From positions 1 through 5,836 of the forward strand of contig JABGPX010000566.1 of the NCBI GenBank assembly GCA_018644745.1: a DNA stretch of 5,836 bases, given 5' to 3'. The notes beneath the pieces are model-generated. The model ran no database searches. It was not told the DNA's origin and saw only the letters and a list, made by a program, of their open reading frames with translations. The position numbers were made by a program, and so were the translations under genes. Source of the DNA: Spirochaetales bacterium. Its GTDB lineage: Bacteria; Spirochaetota; Spirochaetia; ARS1246. Shown here piece by piece: positions 1 to 5,836 of this stretch; the stretch's first letter is position 1, and each line of letters opens with the position of its first letter.

Positions 1-1367
1 ATACTTTTGAAAAAAACCATGGGGGAAAAACTGTAAGGGACGGTACCATCCCTTACCGGCAGTCCGGGAGCCCGCTTACGAAACTCTCCGATAAAATCAT
101 CAAAGGAACTTGATTTGCACTCCGCCGCTATCAGCTCGATCAGATCGGCGTTCCTGAGCCAACTCTCCTGCCATACTTCGCTGTGATCACCAAATCCAAT
201 CCACTGAGCGTAGGTTGGCAAGCACCATTTCCGCCACTCTGCATGGCCTTTCCAAAATGGTCGTTTAAAAAGATCCACGCCGGTGCCGCTTTTGAGAATA
301 TAGGCGAATCTGCTCATTATCGTTACGTAAGCCAGAGAATAGCTCGCGCCTTCGGCCCAGGCCCCATCATCTTCGGCCCAGACCGGCCATATCCCGCAGA
401 GAACCGGTCGAAGCCACTCGAGTATTTCAATTGATTCCGGTATTCTGTCGTGAAAGGCGAGCACCGTCCAGGCTAGAAAAACGATCTCCCTGCCGGCGTG
501 AGAATCAAAACGATCAATTCCGTATGTACCAAGATCATGCATATGTTCATATGTGGTTTGCACCCGCCGGCGAAGATGCTGTATCACGACCGGCCGCTGC
601 GCTTCAGAAAAACAATCCCAAAGCCAATCGGCAGCCGAGATTCCATACCAAAGAATAGACATGTGTGCCTCATCGTTGTGAGCGATCGAGGTGGATCCAT
701 CCGGGTCCCAGCTACAGAGAGAGATAATCCTTCGGCAAGCCGCTTCCGAATACAGGGCGTCGCCGCTGACAAGCCAGGCAAGGGCCAACGTTTCCGCGGC
801 CTTTGCGTGGCGCCGTGATTCCCACATGGCTTTAAAAAAGGCGGCGCGAAACGCAGGGTAATCTAGGGTACGGTCAGGAAGAGGAGGAGGCTCTTCGAGG
901 TCGTAGGGTTCAGAGAGAAGTGCATCCGCTTCCGCTTTCAGTGCAGGCCACAACGGGTGAGTTTCGCGATTTCGGCGAAGCGCGCCGACATCACCGGCCT
1001 GAAGATACAATCGAGGTCGTTCCGCCGGAATCCTTTTTAGCCATTCTTCAACCGGCGGTACTTCGAGAACAACCGCGGTTTCAAAAATATCAAAACTAAA
1101 GACCGTCGATTCCGATCGGGAAGTACTCCACTTCCACCAGTATTTTCCGGTATCAAGCTTTTTCCCCGGAAGATAAAGAGGATCAGAAAGACCCTTTATC
1201 TTCAACACGGTGTGTTCAAACCCCGGATCCGATGCCACCATCAACCGGTATTTCGCACCAGGTTTTCTATCAAGGGGTTTCCACACAAAAACCGGCGGAT
1301 TGGTACCTGGCTCACTGCCGTTCTGCGGCTGCCGGGGGTCTACATGCGGATGGATGCGTGAATACAT
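1..1367 (-). CDS. Heparinase II/III-like polysaccharide lyase, partial (C-terminus off the left edge)
   Basis: The reading frame is open for 455 codons from ATG at 1367 to the window edge, with no stop. Residues about 20-100 look like the Fn3-like N-terminal domain of heparinase II-type proteins (DUF4962): an NPPVFVWKP segment at 23-31, then a strand-rich part ending in a KYWWKW-type segment. From about 117 (RPRLYL) the sequence is helical and Trp-rich, as expected of the alpha/alpha toroid. NDEAH lies at 231-235, SHAGRE at 289-294 and DDGAWAEGASY at 333-343. His290 and Tyr343 are 53 residues apart, close to the catalytic His/Tyr spacing known in heparinase II (202/257) and PL17 lyases (202/258). 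That suggests beta-elimination on a uronate polysaccharide, but the substrate cannot be read from sequence. The C-terminal beta-sandwich is missing. No signal peptide is visible, and an in-frame stop at 1392-1394 excludes one further upstream. AGGAGA lies 4 bases before the ATG. It is probably cotranscribed with the desaturase. Family confident, activity inferred. Confidence 0.85.
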   Translation of the reverse strand, partial: MYSRIHPHVDPRQPQNGSEPGTNPPVFVWKPLDRKPGAKYRLMVASDPGFEHTVLKIKGLSDPLYLPGKKLDTGKYWWKWSTSRSESTVFSFDIFETAVVLEVPPVEEWLKRIPAERPRLYLQAGDVGALRRNRETHPLWPALKAEADALLSEPYDLEEPPPLPDRTLDYPAFRAAFFKAMWESRRHAKAAETLALAWLVSGDALYSEAACRRIISLCSWDPDGSTSIAHNDEAHMSILWYGISAADWLWDCFSEAQRPVVIQHLRRRVQTTYEHMHDLGTYGIDRFDSHAGREIVFLAWTVLAFHDRIPESIEILEWLRPVLCGIWPVWAEDDGAWAEGASYSLAYVTIMSRFAYILKSGTGVDLFKRPFWKGHAEWRKWCLPTYAQWIGFGDHSEVWQESWLRNADLIELIAAECKSSSFDDFIGEFRKRAPGLPVRDGTVPYSFSPMVFFKS

Positions 1368-1370
1368 CGT

Positions 1371-1379
1371 ATCTCCTTT
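1371..1379 (-). promoter_or_regulatory. Ribosome binding site of the lyase gene
   Basis: On the minus strand this reads AAAGGAGAT and lies just upstream of the ATG at 1367. It sits inside the 14-base gap after the desaturase stop. It fixes the lyase start, since no other start codon exists between it and the in-frame stop at 1392-1394, and it supports translation of the lyase from a desaturase-lyase mRNA. Confidence 0.75.
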
Positions 1380-1381
1380 TA

Positions 1382-2404
1382 CTATGATATCTTAGGCGGC
1401 GCGGCGGTATCGGGAAACTCCGGCATGAAATTGTATTCCGGATCTTTCCTTTGACGATTTCTAATCGCAATTATCCGTTGAAATCCGGAAAAAAAACCTT
1501 TTAACGGCACCGGCGTATCGTCGGCAATTGCGGAATGCAGCTTTCTAAGATTGAAAAAGGGCACCGCGGCGTACATGTGATGCTCTATGTGGTAATTCAT
1601 CTGCCAGTAAAGAAAGGCGGCAAGCGGCCTAAAAATAACAGTATGACAGGAAACTCTCCAATCGGGTACATTGGGATTTAGCCCTAGATGCTGCTGCATA
1701 CCAGATCCTTTCGCGAAAAATGTAACAAAAAAACTGCCGAATAGGATTAAAGGGATGAGCACCCAGAGCTCCAGGTATATGAACAATGCGAGTAGAATCA
1801 GGTGGCCAATAACAACAAACCGGTCCCAATTGCACATTTTACGCCTATTCGGATCTCCCTTTGGAAAAAGAGGATCCCAGAAGAAGTAATCCACATCAGC
1901 CCGACCAAAGAAATGAGCAATAGTGGGGAAGACAATCATGCGGAATTTCTTGAAATCGAAAGTGAGCCAGCTGATAAAATCAATGGTTCTTAAGGTAATC
2001 GGCGCAAGAACCACCTCCTTGTCCAGGCCGTTAAAGGCAGTAAGTTGATGATGCTTCATATGACTGACCCGGAAGTGAAGATAGTTGTTCCAGGTAAGAA
2101 ACGAAAATAACCGGTAGAAAAACTCATTCAGCCATTTGGTCTTAAACGGCGTGCCGTGGCTGAGTTCATGAACCGCCGCCTCCATACCGACAAAGCCGTG
2201 AAACAGGCAATGTATATAGCAGGATGCTGCCATGGGAATCCACATTTGCCGAAGGGAAAAAACCAGTGCTGCCGTCGCGGTTCCAAGAAAGATGAGGAGA
2301 AATCCTCCAGTCTGAAGCAGCCCTCGAAGATCATTCTTCTTCGTTAGATTTCGAAGAAGCGTTTTATCTATTGGTGTTCGGTACCAGTTTATGCGTTGAT
2401 CCAT
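1382..2404 (-). CDS. Membrane fatty acid desaturase family protein
   Basis: This 340-residue integral membrane protein has the three histidine boxes of the di-iron fatty acid desaturase/hydroxylase superfamily: HELSH at 79-83, HMKHH at 115-119 and HIEHH at 272-276. A further His239 lies in QQHLG, near the third box. Hydrophobic segments at about 33-52, 54-73 and 196-230 are the likely membrane spans, with the His boxes on the cytoplasmic face. Such enzymes use O2 and an electron donor to desaturate or hydroxylate acyl chains; the substrate here cannot be told. The start at 2404 (MDQRINWY) is preferred over an in-frame ATG at 2506, because AGGAG lies 5 bases before it and the longer form would run through the divergent promoter into the neighbouring gene. 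The total length and the motif spacing are normal for the family. The gene is followed after 14 bases by the lyase gene and is divergent from a URO-D family gene. Confidence 0.9.
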   Translation of the reverse strand: MDQRINWYRTPIDKTLLRNLTKKNDLRGLLQTGGFLLIFLGTATAALVFSLRQMWIPMAASCYIHCLFHGFVGMEAAVHELSHGTPFKTKWLNEFFYRLFSFLTWNNYLHFRVSHMKHHQLTAFNGLDKEVVLAPITLRTIDFISWLTFDFKKFRMIVFPTIAHFFGRADVDYFFWDPLFPKGDPNRRKMCNWDRFVVIGHLILLALFIYLELWVLIPLILFGSFFVTFFAKGSGMQQHLGLNPNVPDWRVSCHTVIFRPLAAFLYWQMNYHIEHHMYAAVPFFNLRKLHSAIADDTPVPLKGFFSGFQRIIAIRNRQRKDPEYNFMPEFPDTAAPPKIS

Positions 2405-2409
2405 ATATG

Positions 2410-2414
2410 CTCCT
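2410..2414 (-). promoter_or_regulatory. Ribosome binding site of the desaturase gene
   Basis: AGGAG on the minus strand, 5 bases before the ATG at 2404. It decides the start: the upstream in-frame ATG at 2506 has no comparable site and would overlap the neighbouring gene. Confidence 0.7.
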
Positions 2415-2424
2415 AGCGATCGAT

Positions 2425-2433
2425 ATTGTATCA
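2425..2433 (-). promoter_or_regulatory. Probable extended -10 promoter element for the desaturase-lyase transcript
   Basis: The minus strand reads TGATACAAT, an extended -10 (TGn followed by TACAAT, one mismatch to TATAAT). Its downstream end is 20 bases from the desaturase ATG, which would give a leader of roughly 14 bases carrying the AGGAG site. I see no good -35 hexamer at the expected distance, which is common for extended -10 promoters. It overlaps the palindrome at 2426-2438. Confidence 0.5.
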
Positions 2434-2438
2434 TACAA
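2426..2438. promoter_or_regulatory. Perfect 13-base palindrome, candidate operator between divergent genes
   Basis: TTGTATCATACAA has two 6-base arms (TTGTAT / ATACAA) around a single central C. It lies in the 35-base gap between the desaturase and first URO-D starts, covers most of the predicted -10 of the desaturase, and ends one base before the URO-D ATG at 2440. A dimeric repressor bound here could block both genes. The binding protein is unknown and no regulator gene lies in the window. The symmetry is seen directly; the operator role is inferred. Confidence 0.45.
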
Positions 2439-2439
2439 C

Positions 2440-3579
2440 ATGAATCACAGAGAACGCGTGCTTGCGGCCATACGCAGAAAACCCGTCGATTACGTACCAT
2501 GTTCACCCTTTCTCAATCCACAGGATTCGGTCCAGCGCCTGGGAAAAACCTACAATTTCCCTTTCGGTCCTTCTAGAGAGGAAACAATCCAGTATGGCGT
2601 CGAGGTATTAGATCTTGATATGCATGTTTCTGTAACATGGCAGTTTTTTTATCCGGATCCATCGGTATCCTCCCGCGTGTGGATGGACAACAATGTGCTG
2701 CATAAAACCTGGACTACTCCAGCCGGTGAGCTGCACTCGGCGATTCGTTACGACGAACATTGGCCCCACGGTTATGATATCCCCTTCTATACCGATTACA
2801 GCATCGGCAGATTTGATGATCCCTGGATCACCTCCGAAGAGGATCTTCGATGCCTAGAACACATACTGCTTCCTCCGCGAACCGTCGATCAGCTAGCGAA
2901 GTTACGCTTTTATTGGCATGAGGCCAAAGCTCTCGCCGGGCGATACGGACTGGCCACCATGCTTAGCGCAGGATCCGGACTCACCGGTGCCCACCAGGTT
3001 TTCGACTCAGAGCGTCTATGCATTCTAGTGCTGGATAATCCAGAGCTCATCGAGAGCTATCTTGATTTCGAACACCGCTGCACTATGAAAAACTATGAGA
3101 TCGCCCTGGATTTCGGCGTCGATATTATTCGACGCAACGGTTTTTATGAATCCTGTGATTTCTTCAGCCCGCAGCTTCTAGAAAACCTGCTTGATAAAAA
3201 GCTTTCCGAGGAAATCAGCCTTGTGCATCAGACCGATTCGGTTATCGGATACACTATGCTCACCGGCTACACGCCGCAGACCGCCAGGCTCGGACGGCTT
3301 GGGTTCGACTGCATCATGACGCCTGATCAATTTTTTAAGGGAGAGGATCCGAAAGCATTATACAGAGACGCCGGCTCGGCGAGCTTTTGGACCGGCCCTA
3401 GTGACACGCTGCACATGCCCTGGGACGATCGGGATGCGGTAAGGCAGTCGGTCCGGACGACTTTTGAGACCTTCGGGAAAGAGGGCCTTATTCTCTCCCC
3501 CTGTTCCTCCGCGAAATCTCCTCATCCATGGGAAAATGTAATAGCGATGATAGAAGAGTGGAAAGAACAACGGCAATAG
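2440..3579 (+). CDS. Uroporphyrinogen decarboxylase (URO-D) family protein, altered metal site
   Basis: This 379-residue protein opens with MNHRERVLAAIRRKPVDYVP, the typical N-terminus of the URO-D/methylcobamide:CoM methyltransferase superfamily (TIM barrel). It lacks the HemE signature (a PVWxMRQAGR-like segment), so haem synthesis is unlikely. Characterised relatives outside HemE (MtaA, MtbA, CmuC) move methyl groups between corrinoid and thiol using a His-x-Cys...Cys zinc site. Here the matching place reads His263-Gln-Thr265, so the first Cys is replaced, while Cys355 (SPCSS) and a nearby His362 occupy the C-terminal ligand region. The metal site may be absent or rebuilt. The start at 2440 is chosen by family alignment; an in-frame ATG at 2371 would add 23 residues and overlap the desaturase gene. 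No Shine-Dalgarno is visible, as the palindrome fills that space. It converges on the MDR oxidoreductase gene with a 14-base gap. The exact reaction is unknown. Confidence 0.85.
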   Translation: MNHRERVLAAIRRKPVDYVPCSPFLNPQDSVQRLGKTYNFPFGPSREETIQYGVEVLDLDMHVSVTWQFFYPDPSVSSRVWMDNNVLHKTWTTPAGELHSAIRYDEHWPHGYDIPFYTDYSIGRFDDPWITSEEDLRCLEHILLPPRTVDQLAKLRFYWHEAKALAGRYGLATMLSAGSGLTGAHQVFDSERLCILVLDNPELIESYLDFEHRCTMKNYEIALDFGVDIIRRNGFYESCDFFSPQLLENLLDKKLSEEISLVHQTDSVIGYTMLTGYTPQTARLGRLGFDCIMTPDQFFKGEDPKALYRDAGSASFWTGPSDTLHMPWDDRDAVRQSVRTTFETFGKEGLILSPCSSAKSPHPWENVIAMIEEWKEQRQ

Positions 3580-3593
3580 CGGTCGAGGGATTC

Positions 3594-4604
3594 TCAACCT
3601 AGCTTAACGATCATCTTCCCGATATTGTCTCCGCTGAATAGACCAATCAAAGCGCTTGTAGCGTTGCCGATCCCTTCAACAACTGTTTCTTTCCATAACA
3701 CTTTGCCCTCTCGTATCCACTCCTTCATGGCACGCTCGAAAGGATTTTTCAATTGAGGGTAATCCGAAACTATAAAACCCTGAATCCGCAGCCTCCGGCC
3801 TATAATGAGAGACATGTTCGCGGGTCCCGGTCTCGGTGCTGTGTCGTTGTAAAGAGAGATCATTCCGCACACCGCGACCCGGCCAAAATCATTCATACTC
3901 CCGAGCGCGGCCTCCAGATGATCTCCGCCGACATTGTCAAAGTATACATCAATTCCTTCCGGACATCGCCTTCGGAGTTCTCTCGAAATATTCCTATAAT
4001 CCTTGTAATTAAATGCTTCATCGACACCTGCAGATTCAGAAAGCCAACGGACTTTCTCCTCGCTGCCGGCGCTTGCGACAACCCGGCAGCCGAGAATTTT
4101 CGCGATCTGACAAACCGCGGAGCCCACCGCACCCGCGGCGGCGGAGACATACACTGTTTCACCGGGCTTCGCGGCCCCGATTTTAAGAAGGCCCGTATAT
4201 GCGGTAAGACCGGGCATGCCGAGAACTCCCAGATATGCACTTGGAGAAACATCTCCGGAATCAAACACCGAAAGATCACTACCATCAGAAATAAAGTACT
4301 CACGAAAGCCGCTACCGTTCAGGACGTAGTCTCCCTCGCTGATGCCGTTTACGTGAGACTCAATGACCTGGCCGACCGCCCCGCCGCTCAAAACCTCGCC
4401 GAGTTGAAAAGACGCGGTATAGCTTTTTCCGGGTCTGAGCCTGCCTCTCATGTACGGATCCACAGACATGAAAACATTTCGAACCAATAACTGGTTATCC
4501 TCCGCCCCGGGCAGCACGGTCTCCGCTGTCTCGAAATCATCCGGAACAGGAAGCCCATTGGGCCAGCTCTTTAGTCTAATTTCTTTGCTGGTAATATCTT
4601 TCAC
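3594..4604 (-). CDS. NADP-dependent zinc-free MDR oxidoreductase (prostaglandin/leukotriene reductase-like)
   Basis: This 336-residue protein belongs to the medium-chain dehydrogenase/reductase superfamily, subfamily of leukotriene B4 12-hydroxydehydrogenase/prostaglandin reductase and bacterial curcumin reductase (CurA/YncB). Visible marks are the SVDPYMRGR segment at 47-55, LGMPGLTAYTGL at 128-139, the AAAGAVG nucleotide-binding loop at 155-161 within the Rossmann domain, DVYFDNVGG at 219-227, GFIVSDY at 276-282 and the ending GKMIVKLG. Zinc ligands of alcohol dehydrogenases are absent. Family members reduce the C=C bond of enones or enals with NADPH in the cytoplasm; the natural substrate here is unknown. 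The GTG at 4604 is chosen as the start because GGAGGTGA lies 4 bases upstream and the relatives begin close to the following ITSKEIRLKSWP segment. In-frame ATGs at 4631 and 4619 lack such a site, and the first overlaps the predicted -10. The gene is divergent from the second URO-D gene. Confidence 0.9.
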   Translation of the reverse strand: MKDITSKEIRLKSWPNGLPVPDDFETAETVLPGAEDNQLLVRNVFMSVDPYMRGRLRPGKSYTASFQLGEVLSGGAVGQVIESHVNGISEGDYVLNGSGFREYFISDGSDLSVFDSGDVSPSAYLGVLGMPGLTAYTGLLKIGAAKPGETVYVSAAAGAVGSAVCQIAKILGCRVVASAGSEEKVRWLSESAGVDEAFNYKDYRNISRELRRRCPEGIDVYFDNVGGDHLEAALGSMNDFGRVAVCGMISLYNDTAPRPGPANMSLIIGRRLRIQGFIVSDYPQLKNPFERAMKEWIREGKVLWKETVVEGIGNATSALIGLFSGDNIGKMIVKLG

Positions 4605-4608
4605 GGCG

Positions 4609-4616
4609 TCACCTCC
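4609..4616 (-). promoter_or_regulatory. Perfect Shine-Dalgarno site deciding a GTG start
   Basis: The minus strand reads GGAGGTGA, eight bases fully complementary to the 3' end of bacterial 16S rRNA, 4 bases before the GTG at 4604. It argues for the GTG over the two upstream in-frame ATGs, which would place this site inside the coding region or very near its start. Confidence 0.75.
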
Positions 4617-4630
4617 CATGGGATGCGGCA

Positions 4631-4636
4631 ATTGTA
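4631..4636 (-). promoter_or_regulatory. Possible -10 element for the oxidoreductase gene
   Basis: The minus strand reads TACAAT, the same hexamer as the predicted desaturase -10, and it ends 26 bases before the GTG start. This would give a leader of about 20 bases that includes the GGAGGTGA site. No convincing -35 was seen. Confidence 0.35.
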
Positions 4637-4731
4637 TTCAACATACTCACATTCTGGTCCGGACATGAAGCACTTTTATTTTCACGGCCGTATCACTTGT
4701 CCTTTTTCAACAATTGAGTTATGCAGGACAC

Positions 4732-5814
4732 ATGGATTCCCGGGAACGTGTATACCTAACCCTTAACCATGAGGTCCCTGACCGAGTTCCTGTTGATTTC
4801 TGGGCATCAAAGGGGGCGTGGGACTCGATTTCAAGATCATCAGGAATGACACCGGATGATTTTCAGAATGCTCGAGACATAGATTTCCGATATATAAACG
4901 GCCCGGTCTATACAGGCAGGCAGCTCGGCGACGGGTTTGATATCTGGGGGGTTCGAAGGACAAGCGCCCACGTAACGACTGCATTCGGCGCCGAAGAATA
5001 TAGCGAAGTATCTGAAAGCCCGCTTGCGAATAAAACCACGGCTGATGAAATCATCGATTATCCGGGTTGGCCAAATCCCGACGATTATGATTACAGCGTC
5101 ATCAAAAAACAGGCCGAAAGGGTGAGAGACCTGGGACGTATTGTTGTTTTTATGGGTGACCGTCTGAACCGTGTTGCTCAGCTAAAGCCGGCGATGTATC
5201 TCAGGGGCGTGGAGCGGATACTGCTCGACCTCGCGATATTGCCGGAAGTTGCTGCGGCCATTTTTGATCAAGTCTCGTCATTTTACAAAATATACCTTAC
5301 CAGGATTCTTGAAGCGGCGGATGGTCTGATTGATATTGTGCTAACGGGAGACGATTTCGGGCAGCAGCGGGGGATGATGATAAGCCCGCCAATGTGGAAC
5401 GACTTTCTTGCCCCCGGATTTGCAGAGTATATGGATATCATTCGCGGCTCCGGCACAAAATCCATGCATCATACCTGCGGCGACGTACGCCTAATAACAC
5501 CGCGAATGTGTGAGTTAGGTCTAGATATTCTGCAGTCAATGCAGCCCGAAGCAATGAGCGATGCGTATGATGACCTGAAAGAAACCCTCGGTGACCGATT
5601 AAGCTTTCACGGCGGTATTTCTATACAGCAAACCATACCCCAAGGCAGCATCCTCGAAATCGAAGCTGAAGTTCAAAACCGGATAGCGGCCCTCGGTGAA
5701 GGTGGTGGCTATATCCTGTGCACCGCCCACAATATCCAGGCGGATTGCTCATACCAAAATATAACAGCACTGCTGGAAGCATATACCAAATACGGCGGAT
5801 ATCCTAATTTGTAA
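4732..5814 (+). CDS. URO-D family protein with intact zinc-ligand motif (methyltransferase-like)
   Basis: This 360-residue TIM-barrel protein opens with MDSRERVYLTLNHEVPDRVP, the common start of non-HemE URO-D family members. GDDFGQQRG lies at 206-214, a MHHTCG segment at 245-250 and LCTAHNIQ at 329-336. His247, Cys249 and Cys330 fit the His-x-Cys...Cys zinc site of methylcobamide:thiol methyltransferases (MtaA/MtbA type), and the HemE signature is absent. A corrinoid- or thiol-linked methyl transfer is therefore plausible, but no corrinoid protein gene is nearby and many relatives are uncharacterised. The ATG at 4732 is preferred over an in-frame TTG at 4714, which lacks a ribosome site; AGGA at 4725-4728 lies only 3 bases before the ATG, shorter than usual. 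It shares family and N-terminal layout with the gene at 2440-3579 but the two are strongly diverged, so this is not a recent duplication. Confidence 0.88.
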   Translation: MDSRERVYLTLNHEVPDRVPVDFWASKGAWDSISRSSGMTPDDFQNARDIDFRYINGPVYTGRQLGDGFDIWGVRRTSAHVTTAFGAEEYSEVSESPLANKTTADEIIDYPGWPNPDDYDYSVIKKQAERVRDLGRIVVFMGDRLNRVAQLKPAMYLRGVERILLDLAILPEVAAAIFDQVSSFYKIYLTRILEAADGLIDIVLTGDDFGQQRGMMISPPMWNDFLAPGFAEYMDIIRGSGTKSMHHTCGDVRLITPRMCELGLDILQSMQPEAMSDAYDDLKETLGDRLSFHGGISIQQTIPQGSILEIEAEVQNRIAALGEGGGYILCTAHNIQADCSYQNITALLEAYTKYGGYPNL

Positions 5815-5836
5815 TCCCGCCGCTTATTGCCGTTAC

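Larger units (their letters stand above)
4605..4731. promoter_or_regulatory. Divergent intergenic region between oxidoreductase and second URO-D gene
   Basis: This 127-base stretch should hold promoters for both directions. Seen in it: the leftward TACAAT and GGAGGTGA elements, a GTCCGGAC 8-base palindrome at 4657-4664, and CAATTG at 4629-4634 and again at 4711-4716. A weak rightward match, TTGTCC at 4697-4702, a 17-base spacer and TATGCA at 4720-4725, would start a transcript at about the ATG itself. None of the rightward elements is convincing. Confidence 0.4.

Noticed and set aside
183..818. Several short rightward open frames (183-434, 431-658, 498-818) in the left part
   Set aside because: They lie opposite the 455-codon lyase frame, which has family motifs and a ribosome site. 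Their translations show no domain-like pattern.
2371..2439. N-terminal extension of the first URO-D protein from an ATG at 2371
   Set aside because: It would overlap the desaturase coding region and its promoter, and the family's conserved N-terminus begins at the Met at 2440.
2440..3579. Assignment of the first URO-D gene as hemE
   Set aside because: The HemE substrate-binding signature near the N-terminus is absent and the sequence departs widely from haem-pathway decarboxylases.
3568..3591. Segment after the first URO-D end (AACGGCAATAGCGG...) resembles the reverse complement of the sequence after the second URO-D end (5813-5835)
   Set aside because: Only 10 bases match exactly before gaps are needed, and many such matches are expected by chance in a window of this size.
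3753..4490. Rightward open frame of 245 codons antisense to the oxidoreductase gene
   Set aside because: It lies wholly within a confidently identified gene on the other strand, has a Cys/Arg/His-rich composition with no recognisable domain, and lacks a ribosome site. It is a shadow frame.
4671..4685. Perfect 15-base mirror repeat CACTTTTATTTTCAC
   Set aside because: It reads the same backwards on one strand but is too short for triplex-type structure and has no known role. Mirror symmetry of AT-rich DNA at this length is easily chance.

Overview
The window holds five protein-coding genes packed almost without gaps, in an alternating arrangement. From left to right these are: a heparinase II/III-like lyase (minus strand, running off the left edge), a membrane fatty acid desaturase (minus), a uroporphyrinogen decarboxylase (URO-D) family protein (plus), a zinc-free MDR oxidoreductase (minus), and a second URO-D family protein (plus). 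There are no RNA genes, insertion sequences, CRISPR arrays or large repeats that I can support.

Layout. The desaturase (1382-2404) and the lyase (1-1367) read leftward, are separated by 14 bases, and each has a good Shine-Dalgarno sequence, so they look like one transcript. The desaturase start faces the first URO-D gene (2440-3579) across only 35 bases, which contain a perfect 13-base palindrome. The first URO-D gene ends 14 bases from the end of the oxidoreductase gene (3594-4604), which converges on it. The oxidoreductase diverges from the second URO-D gene (4732-5814) across 127 bases of promoter-type DNA. Only 22 bases remain after the second URO-D stop.

Organism. This is bacterial, with roughly even base composition and mixed codon use. 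Non-HemE URO-D paralogues together with a heparinase-like lyase suggest an uncultured or anaerobic polysaccharide-using lineage, such as the Planctomycetes-Verrucomicrobia-Lentisphaerae group, Spirochaetota or a related candidate phylum. This is an inference from family distribution, and the window carries no phylogenetic marker.

How the genes may work together. The lyase family cleaves uronate-containing polysaccharides. URO-D paralogues lacking the HemE signature are, where known, corrinoid-linked methyltransferases. MDR enzymes of this subfamily reduce activated double bonds with NADPH. The desaturase acts on lipid acyl chains or a similar hydrophobic substrate. No corrinoid protein, transporter or regulator is present, so a common pathway is not demonstrated. 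The strongest points for a second look are the palindrome that overlaps a promoter element and touches a start codon, the URO-D pair in which one member keeps a His-x-Cys...Cys zinc site and the other has lost its central Cys, and the desaturase-lyase pairing.
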